The notes beneath the pieces were generated by a model, which ran no database searches, was not told the DNA's origin, and saw only the letters and a program-made list of their open reading frames with translations. Of a DNA stretch of 5,681 nucleotides, positions 1 through 4,931 are shown one piece after another. The translations under genes were made by a program, and so were the position numbers. The stretch's first letter is position 1. Each line of letters opens with the position of its first letter. Source of the DNA: Candidatus Njordarchaeota archaeon (lineage in GTDB: Archaea > Thermoproteota > JANJXX01 > Panguiarchaeales > Panguiarchaeaceae); contig JAGSHR010000071.1 of NCBI GenBank assembly GCA_029855985.1, forward strand, positions 1-5,681. The letters are read 5' to 3'.

Positions 1-97
1 ATCCCCATCCTCCGTACCCTCTTCCTTTTCCTCCTCTACCTTTTCCACCTCTTCCTCTGCCTCTACCGGCTCCTGGACCGCTCCACCAACTGGTCAT
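1..97 (-). CDS. Gly/Arg/Lys-rich small protein, N-terminal fragment (partial)
   Basis: I do not recognise this gene. Reading leftward from an ATG at 97-95, the frame stays open for 32 codons to the window edge. It begins MTSWWSGPGA and continues as a low-complexity run of GRGRGRGGKGRGGKGRG, then YGGWG. An in-frame TAG two codons upstream (103-101) fixes this ATG as the first possible start. A GTGAT element (107-103), complementary to the usual archaeal 16S 3' end, lies 5 nt before it, and a TATA-like box lies further upstream. The composition resembles RGG/GAR-type RNA-binding tails or the glycine-rich leaders of some small archaeal proteins, but this is resemblance only. Because the DNA is almost pure purine on this strand, other frames also read as low-complexity peptide; the ATG, ribosome site and promoter favour this one. 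Confidence 0.45.
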   Translation of the reverse strand, partial: MTSWWSGPGAGRGRGRGGKGRGGKGRGYGGWG

Positions 98-140
98 TCT
101 CTATCACTCTCAATACCTGAATTATATTAACCTAATTTTG

Positions 141-154
141 TTAGATAAATCTAA
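141..154. promoter_or_regulatory. Palindrome, possible operator, overlapping a leftward TATA-like box
   Basis: The 14-bp sequence TTAGATAAATCTAA is a perfect inverted repeat (6-bp arms, 2-bp centre). On the minus strand it reads AGATTTATCT (152-143), a plausible TATA box for the leftward gene. Transcription would start about 25 nt on, near 122, giving a short leader that contains the GTGAT ribosome site. CTAATT is repeated directly at 132-137 and 151-156, 19 bp apart. A regulator bound here would compete with the transcription factors at the leftward promoter. Both the operator role and the promoter role are inferred. Confidence 0.35.
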
Positions 155-166
155 TTCACCACAACT

Positions 167-180
167 ACTTATTAGTAAGT
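167..180. repeat. Second short inverted repeat in the divergent intergenic region
   Basis: ACTTATTAGTAAGT has 5-bp inverted arms (ACTTA/TAAGT) around TTAG. Its centre lies 26 bp from that of the palindrome at 141-154. The TTAG core also occurs in that element. In A+T-rich DNA such a repeat can arise by chance, so a binding-site role is only a suggestion. Confidence 0.25.
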
Positions 181-248
181 TTTGATAGCAAATATAAATG
201 TGTTATATTTTCCCCCACACAAAAGTTAAACCACTGAATGATTTAAAA

Positions 249-267
249 CGAAACCTTTCTTTTAAAT
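249..267 (+). promoter_or_regulatory. Candidate promoter (TATA-like box) of the membrane protein gene
   Basis: A TTTTAAAT box at 260-267 follows an A-rich, BRE-like stretch (CGAAAC, 249-254). A start about 25 nt downstream, near 288, would leave a leader of roughly 15-20 nt that begins just before the GAGAGGTTGA ribosome site. A second TATA-like element (TTATATTT, 203-210) further upstream is an alternative that would give a longer leader. The rest of 98-304 shows no gene. Confidence 0.4.
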
Positions 268-290
268 TGTGAAACAAGTGGAATAAGCCA

Positions 291-300
291 GAGAGGTTGA
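291..300 (+). promoter_or_regulatory. Ribosome-binding site of the membrane protein gene
   Basis: GAGAGGTTGA contains GAGGT, which pairs with the CCUC-type 16S 3' end, and ends just before the ATG at 305 (7 nt from GAGGT to ATG). It supports that ATG as the start. Confidence 0.6.
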
Positions 301-304
301 AACC

Positions 305-2371
305 ATGGCATTAGATCAACTTGTCGGCGTTATCAAACAGGACTTGTTCACCTTCACAATATACATTTGGCTTTTAACATTTTATCTCTGGTTCAAAAAC
401 AAAAAAGAAAAACCAAAGATCAAAGGAACTGGAGACAAACGAATCGCGAACAGTAATAAAACCAAATTCTTATTTCCAATAGCCTTCGCTATAGGTGCAA
501 TAACTCTATCCTATCGCTTCATTGTTTACCCATTTCCACAAGGTTATGATCTACCGTTTTACATTTACTGGTCAGAGTTACTCGATTACCCAAGCGCACT
601 TCCAAATTCAATCGTAACTCTATTTGGCAGAATCGTCTCAATCATATTCGTTAAGATCTTCATTACTCTGATGGGAAACCCCTACACTGGCCTCATCGCC
701 ATCAACTTGTTTTTCGGAGGATTATATGTAGCGGGCTTATATCTCCTAATGAACGAGATCGAGGGCGAACGAATCGCAATGTACACTGTCTTATTTACAT
801 CTCTGTCGTTCTTTTACTATAGGCTTTACCTAGATTTAATCGCTAATCAGATTGCTTGGGCTTTTTCACCCTACGTTTTACTTTACTACTTGAAATATAG
901 GGAAACCAAAAACAAGAAGTTCGGTTATATTCTCGCGGTTGTGTTTACTTTAATGTTCTTTTCCCACATTTGGAGCACATTAATTCTTCTAGGAGGCATC
1001 CTGTTAGACTCCCTAATGCAATATGTTTTTTTCGGTGAGAAAAAAATTAGTGATTATACTATGTATTATATAGTGATACTTGTGTTATTCATTATTGTTT
1101 TTCTAGTCAATTTCCGTTTGATTTACAGTATTCTCTTAATTATCCTTGAACAGTTAACAATGGGGGTTGAGAGGAGATTCATGTTTATTTCTCGTGAAAG
1201 TGCAGTGATATTATTTTTGGGTGTTTTTGGAGCTTATTACTTGTCTACTCGCCTTAACGAGCGTCGAAGCGTTATTTACTCATTGTATGCTTTTGTATCC
1301 TTCTTATTGATTGTTGGTTTGTTTTATCATCCTTACCGTGTGTCCAACCTCTTTCCTTTCGGTGTTATGGCTGCTTACGGTTTAGATTACTTAATTAAGA
1401 AGTTTGCCGAAATTCGACCCGATCTCGTTGAAAAAGTTTATCTTGGGAAAAAGAGTTGGATTAAGCCAATATTAGCAATCTTTTTGGTTTTCTTAGTTGT
1501 TTCAACTGGCTCGTTATCTTATATTGATGATCATGTCATGGTTCCGAGTCAAGATGCTTTGAATCAACTTTGGTTCATCAGGGATAGATTTGGTTTTAAT
1601 AGTTCTGATATTGTCGTGCTTGTTGATGTTAAGGTGGCGCCAGTTAACAATATTGGTTGGTCTAACATGTATTACTGGTTAAACGCTATTGTTGGGAGGA
1701 TTTATTACTCTGGGACTCTTATTGATTACGTTCAGGGGCTTGAAAGAAAAAAGTTGTCAATCTATTGGACAGAATCTTACTACACAGGGTATGATGCGCC
1801 TCCATCTCTGAATAAAACTTTGGTTATCCCCGATAAATGGTATAAGGTGACTAGCCTAGAACGTCAGTTCTCAAGGTATATTGGAAATGGCGTTTATGTC
1901 ATTGAGAACCCAAATCCAGAATCCATCCTTAACTTTGTTAATGACTCCGTGAATTATTATTCCCCTCTCAACGCGTCTTACCAAGTTATTTCTGGTTGGG
2001 ATAGTTACCTTTTCAGTGTTAGAGATGGGTACAATAATGTTTCTCTAAGCATTACACCTCATGATAACTCCACTCCAATCGGTCTAGAATTCAGTTTAAC
2101 GAGACTAATGGGTGTTATTAATTCTACAGGTCTCCTTGCCATCAAGTTGGATTTCAATGTAAGCGTTTTCGTCAATACAACTGTTGTCTGCGATAACTTG
2201 CTTAATTCCTCTTATACAAGTACTTTGTTTAATGAGAGTAGCGTCTATTTGAGCATTGTCATTACGGAGGATGTGTTGCCAATAGTGCACTTGAGGGTGT
2301 TTGTTTACCCATGGGATTTTGTTCCGTTTACTTTAACAGTTTCTAACATTGTTTTTTTCCCTTATACTTAA
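305..2371 (+). CDS. Polytopic membrane protein with GT-C glycosyltransferase-like layout
   Basis: The 688-residue product has about 12 hydrophobic segments in its first 405 residues (for example 12-30, 54-76, 101-123, 125-149, 205-238, 253-283, 299-313, 322-342, 387-404). A non-membrane C-terminal domain of about 280 residues follows. A very basic loop (31-54, with KNKKEKPK) should be cytoplasmic, which places the next loop (77-100) outside. That loop carries PFPQGYDLPFY, with an acidic residue (D82) where GT-C enzymes usually keep their catalytic Asp. Many membrane segments, an acidic first external loop and a soluble external tail match the GT-C plan of archaeal lipid-linked sugar transferases, but no family-defining motif is certain. 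The tail holds 11 N-X-S/T sequons (N432 to N643), fitting an exposed, glycosylated domain. The start is supported by a GAGGT site 7 nt upstream. Ile and Val codons shift from C-ending to T-ending around position 1010. It could instead be a flippase, a polymerase or a non-catalytic surface protein. Confidence 0.9.
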   Translation: MALDQLVGVIKQDLFTFTIYIWLLTFYLWFKNKKEKPKIKGTGDKRIANSNKTKFLFPIAFAIGAITLSYRFIVYPFPQGYDLPFYIYWSELLDYPSALPNSIVTLFGRIVSIIFVKIFITLMGNPYTGLIAINLFFGGLYVAGLYLLMNEIEGERIAMYTVLFTSLSFFYYRLYLDLIANQIAWAFSPYVLLYYLKYRETKNKKFGYILAVVFTLMFFSHIWSTLILLGGILLDSLMQYVFFGEKKISDYTMYYIVILVLFIIVFLVNFRLIYSILLIILEQLTMGVERRFMFISRESAVILFLGVFGAYYLSTRLNERRSVIYSLYAFVSFLLIVGLFYHPYRVSNLFPFGVMAAYGLDYLIKKFAEIRPDLVEKVYLGKKSWIKPILAIFLVFLVVSTGSLSYIDDHVMVPSQDALNQLWFIRDRFGFNSSDIVVLVDVKVAPVNNIGWSNMYYWLNAIVGRIYYSGTLIDYVQGLERKKLSIYWTESYYTGYDAPPSLNKTLVIPDKWYKVTSLERQFSRYIGNGVYVIENPNPESILNFVNDSVNYYSPLNASYQVISGWDSYLFSVRDGYNNVSLSITPHDNSTPIGLEFSLTRLMGVINSTGLLAIKLDFNVSVFVNTTVVCDNLLNSSYTSTLFNESSVYLSIVITEDVLPIVHLRVFVYPWDFVPFTLTVSNIVFFPYT

Positions 2372-2392
2372 ACACGCGCGATTTTGGTTTTT
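2352..2392 (+). terminator. T-rich tracts, possible terminator of the membrane protein gene
   Basis: A run of seven T (2352-2358) within the last codons, then TTTT (2382-2385) and TTTTT (2388-2392) after the stop, could act as the U-rich signals at which archaeal RNA polymerase terminates without a hairpin. They overlap the promoter region of the next gene. The run inside the coding region would cut off the stop codon if it were very efficient, so the downstream tracts are the better candidates. Confidence 0.25.
2362..2371 (+). promoter_or_regulatory. Candidate TATA box of the methyltransferase gene
   Basis: TTATACTTAA overlaps the stop codon of the preceding gene. A start about 25 nt downstream falls around 2391-2397, at or just before the ATG at 2400. 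The transcript would then be almost leaderless, which fits the absence of any GGAGG-like site before that ATG. Confidence 0.4.
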
Positions 2393-2399
2393 CTAGTTG

Positions 2400-3650
2400 A
2401 TGGGCATGGTGCTTGAGAAAACAGTTGCTAATTATCTGGCGGACTTCCTTAAAAGGATGGATAACATCAGTTTAAAGATTTACACTAGGAAGTTTATTCG
2501 CGAGAAGGGTAGGAAAAGAAGGAGAATTCAAGCTCTACTTTATGGTGTGCTAACCTATCTTCCAACGATAGATGAAATCGCTAGAGGAATCTATGGGGAA
2601 AAATTTGATAGGTTTAATGAGAGGAAGAGGAACCAGATCCGAGTCTATATTTACCGCGTTGTTTACCAAAAAATTTACCCACACGAGTTGAGGAAAGATA
2701 TCCTCTTAAAACCCATACTCAAAGCTAAACTAGAGTTCCCGAACGATATTGTTAAGGAAATTGCTTTGAAGACAAGCTTCCAAGAATGGATCGTGAGAAA
2801 ACTGTTAAGTTACATGGATGCTGCATCGCTTGAAGCTTATCTATCATCTCTTAACGAGAGACAACCAACATGGTTGTATGTTAACACTTTGAAAACTTCA
2901 CTCGAGAGTGTCGTTAGGAAACTTGAAATTGAAGGAGTAGAAGTCAATGAAGACAAGGATATACCGAATTTACTTAGAGTTATTTCAACTAGAAAACCCT
3001 TAGACAAAACTATGCCTTATTATGATAATGAGATACTCATAATGAGTAAAGCCAGTGTTGCAGTCGTGTACACATTAAACCCAAAACCAGGGGAAAGTAT
3101 TTTAGATGCTTGCGCTGCACCGGGAATGAAAACACTTCTTTCAAGTATTCTAATGGAAAACCAGGGTAAAATCATTGCGGTTGATACTTCCGAATCTAGA
3201 CTTAACAGAATGAGAAAACTTTTGAAAAAGTATGAAGTATCAATTGTTGAAACAGTTAGAGCTGATGCCAGAAAATTTAGAGTTCCCATCGACGTGGATA
3301 GAATATTGATTGACGCTCCGTGCACTTCTTCGGGGATGATCATGGAGAGCCCCGATATAAAACTTAGGCTCTCTCCTAATCGCGTTGAGGGGTTCCAAGA
3401 ATTACAGTGGGAGATACTCACCAACATGCTGGAAAACATCAATTCGGACACTATTGTGACTTACTCTACCTGTTCTATTTTCCCAGAGGAAGGAGAGTTA
3501 CAGATATCTAGGTTGAAAGAGGAAATTGGTGTGAATATCCACCAAGTGAAGTTTGGGGGTAAACCCTATATTAACTCAGTGGGTAAGAGATTCTACCCAA
3601 ACATTCACCAAACGATTGGGATGTTTATATCCAAGTTCTCTAGGGGTTGA
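2400..3650 (+). CDS. RsmB/NOP2/Sun-family RNA (cytosine-5-)methyltransferase
   Basis: This is a cytoplasmic enzyme that transfers a methyl group from S-adenosylmethionine to C5 of a cytosine in rRNA or tRNA. Numbering from the ATG at 2400 (416 residues), the catalytic domain shows the SAM-binding motif DACAAPGMKT (from D236), motif IV DAPCTSSG with the product-release Cys308, and motif VI TYSTCS with the nucleophile Cys358, followed by PEEGE. In the E. coli homologue RsmB these two cysteines form and resolve the covalent RNA adduct. Residues 1 to about 150 are basic and helical (REKGRKRRR near 35-41) and resemble the NusB-like N-terminal domain of the RsmB branch. No extra PUA-like C-terminal domain is present. 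An in-frame TAG at 2394-2396 limits the start to TTG 2397, ATG 2400, ATG 2406 or GTG 2409. I chose the first ATG. The exact RNA target cannot be told from sequence, so no gene symbol is given. Confidence 0.93.
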   Translation: MGMVLEKTVANYLADFLKRMDNISLKIYTRKFIREKGRKRRRIQALLYGVLTYLPTIDEIARGIYGEKFDRFNERKRNQIRVYIYRVVYQKIYPHELRKDILLKPILKAKLEFPNDIVKEIALKTSFQEWIVRKLLSYMDAASLEAYLSSLNERQPTWLYVNTLKTSLESVVRKLEIEGVEVNEDKDIPNLLRVISTRKPLDKTMPYYDNEILIMSKASVAVVYTLNPKPGESILDACAAPGMKTLLSSILMENQGKIIAVDTSESRLNRMRKLLKKYEVSIVETVRADARKFRVPIDVDRILIDAPCTSSGMIMESPDIKLRLSPNRVEGFQELQWEILTNMLENINSDTIVTYSTCSIFPEEGELQISRLKEEIGVNIHQVKFGGKPYINSVGKRFYPNIHQTIGMFISKFSRG

Positions 3651-3720
3651 ACACCCGCTTTTCTCCGCTTTAGTTGAAACATGTTAGGTTTTTCCACCTG
3701 CTTCTTGCATATGTTAGAAT

Positions 3721-3730
3721 AATTTTTATA
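3721..3730 (+). promoter_or_regulatory. TATA box of the radical SAM gene
   Basis: AATTTTTATA, preceded by the A-rich GTTAGAATA, is the best archaeal promoter match in the window. A start about 25 nt downstream (roughly 3750-3757) would give a leader of about 70 nt before the ATG at 3825. It suggests the gene is transcribed independently of the methyltransferase. Confidence 0.5.
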
Positions 3731-3770
3731 GATGGGAATGCCACATAATTTTTCAGTCAAATGTTTTGTC

Positions 3771-3787
3771 TCAAGTAGCGAACTTGA
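3771..3787 (+). repeat. Short hairpin in the leader of the radical SAM gene
   Basis: TCAAGT and ACTTGA form a perfect 6-bp stem around the loop AGCGA, about 24 nt ahead of the ribosome site. If transcription starts near 3750 the hairpin lies in the untranslated leader. The stem is weak, and no known riboswitch or other RNA class is recognised. Confidence 0.25.
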
Positions 3788-3810
3788 ACAGGGCATCATT
3801 GCATTATAGA

Positions 3811-3816
3811 GAGGGG
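3811..3816 (+). promoter_or_regulatory. Ribosome-binding site of the radical SAM gene
   Basis: GAGGGG lies 8 nt before the ATG at 3825 and is a good match to the 16S 3' end. It fixes the start, which lies only 10 codons before the first cluster cysteine. Confidence 0.6.
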
Positions 3817-3824
3817 CTAGCAAA

Positions 3825-4928
3825 ATGCTATACTTTGTTGCAACAACCACCGTTTGTGATCTAAAGTGTAAGTATTGTCAGAACGAACCGGAACCAAGTA
3901 TTGAACCTATTCATGTGACATTTACTATCGATATGCTTAAGAAGTTTATCTCTAAAGATCCCGATCCCAGCATTGCTTTTTATGGCGGGGAACCCCTATT
4001 AAACATAAACTTTCTAAAGAGGGTTATGGACGAGGTGCCAGCGAATAGGTATATCATCCAAACGAACGGCTTGCATTTAAACAAGTTGGAGAGAAAGTAC
4101 CTTGAAAGGTTTGATACAATACTCGTCTCCATTGATGGTAGAAGGGAAGTTAACGATTATTATCGAGGGAAGGGAACTTATGATAGGGTTATGGAGAACA
4201 TTAAGTATGTTCGAGAAAATGGTTTCAAGGGGGATTTAATCGCAAGAATGGCGGTGTCCAGTAAAACGGATATCTTTTTGGATGTTAAGCACTTAGTTGA
4301 ATTGGATGACCCTGGTTTCGATCATGTGCATTGGCAATTAGATGCTTTATGGGATACACCACCGGCAATTAGATATGGGGGACTTCAGGGATTTAAGAAG
4401 TGGGTTGAGGAGAGCTATAACCCCGGTATTACTCGCTTAGTTAACTATTGGGTTAAGACAATGAAAGAGGAGGGGCGAGTTCTAGGAATTGTGCCTTTTC
4501 AAGGTATCATGAGCACACTTCTTTTCAACAGAAAGGAGCACTTGAGGTGCGGTGCTGGGATAGATGCTTTTGCTATTACTACCTCGGGTAGAATTCTGGC
4601 ATGCCCTATTGCCCCAGAGTTTGATTTTAACGTAGTGGGTCACATATTAAAATCAGATCCGAAGGAGTTACCGTGGAAAGTAAGGATTAGTGGCCCATGT
4701 GAAACATGCGAGGTTAGGGATATTTGCGGGGGTCGTTGCTTGTTTGCTAATAAGACAATGCTGTGGGGAGAAGAGGGGTTTAATATGGTGTGTGATACTG
4801 TTAAACACTTAATTAACGAGTTAAAACGTGTTAAGAGTGAAGTGGAAAACTTGATTAAAGAGGGCATTATCGACGTTGACGAAATTGATTACCCCAAATA
4901 CAACAATACCACAGAGATTATCCCTTAG
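3825..4928 (+). CDS. Radical SAM/SPASM protein, probable peptide-modifying enzyme (AF1577-like)
   Basis: This protein would use a [4Fe-4S] cluster to split S-adenosylmethionine and start radical chemistry on its substrate. The 367-residue product has the CxxxCxxC cluster motif (C11, C15, C18) close to its N-terminus and the SAM-contacting FYGGEP segment (52-57). It also has ILVSIDG near 105-110, a strand typical of the partial TIM barrel. A SPASM domain follows: C242 and C260 (in GRILACP), then C292, C295, C301 and C305 (CETCEVRDICGGRC), and C323, seven cysteines able to hold two auxiliary clusters. A helical tail rich in Lys and Glu closes the protein. The compact start, HLRCGAG and GRxLACP signatures and overall length match my memory of the archaeal AF1577 family, annotated as putative peptide-modifying enzymes. 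The substrate is unknown, and no clear precursor peptide gene adjoins it. Other SPASM roles, such as maturing an enzyme subunit, remain possible. Confidence 0.92.
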   Translation: MLYFVATTTVCDLKCKYCQNEPEPSIEPIHVTFTIDMLKKFISKDPDPSIAFYGGEPLLNINFLKRVMDEVPANRYIIQTNGLHLNKLERKYLERFDTILVSIDGRREVNDYYRGKGTYDRVMENIKYVRENGFKGDLIARMAVSSKTDIFLDVKHLVELDDPGFDHVHWQLDALWDTPPAIRYGGLQGFKKWVEESYNPGITRLVNYWVKTMKEEGRVLGIVPFQGIMSTLLFNRKEHLRCGAGIDAFAITTSGRILACPIAPEFDFNVVGHILKSDPKELPWKVRISGPCETCEVRDICGGRCLFANKTMLWGEEGFNMVCDTVKHLINELKRVKSEVENLIKEGIIDVDEIDYPKYNNTTEIIP

Positions 4929-4931
4929 TTT

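Noticed and set aside
1..93. Acidic Glu-rich minus-strand frame (PVGGAVQEPVEAEEEVEKVE and on) in the same DNA as the Gly/Arg-rich frame
   Set aside because: It reads like a plausible archaeal acidic segment, but a TGA (96-94) closes it upstream. Its only start is a GTG at 48-46 with no ribosome site. The overlapping frame has an ATG, a ribosome site and a promoter. A sequencing frameshift would revive it.
1..183. Plus-strand Pro-rich, Ser-rich and Leu-rich frames through the pyrimidine tract, as the tail of an upstream gene
   Set aside because: All plus-strand frames of a polypyrimidine stretch give low-complexity peptides, and none shows a recognisable domain. They are shadows of the minus-strand purine-rich coding start, though a C-terminal tail cannot be fully excluded from this edge.
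3020..3451. 143-codon minus-strand frame inside the methyltransferase gene
   Set aside because: It lies wholly opposite the conserved catalytic motifs and has no domain of its own; it is a shadow of the real frame.
3651..3680. Pyrimidine-rich stretch after the methyltransferase stop, as a terminator
   Set aside because: T-runs are only 3-4 long and there is no hairpin; too weak to annotate.
3681..3722. 13-codon frame MLGFSTCFLHMLE
   Set aside because: It is too short, lacks a ribosome site and lies before the likely promoter of the downstream gene.
3605..3850. 81-codon minus-strand frame spanning the whole gap between the methyltransferase and radical SAM genes, with three Cys
   Set aside because: It starts inside the radical SAM coding region and ends inside the methyltransferase gene. 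It has no promoter or ribosome site, and it runs antisense to a good TATA box and ribosome site. Its Cys are not in a pattern I recognise.
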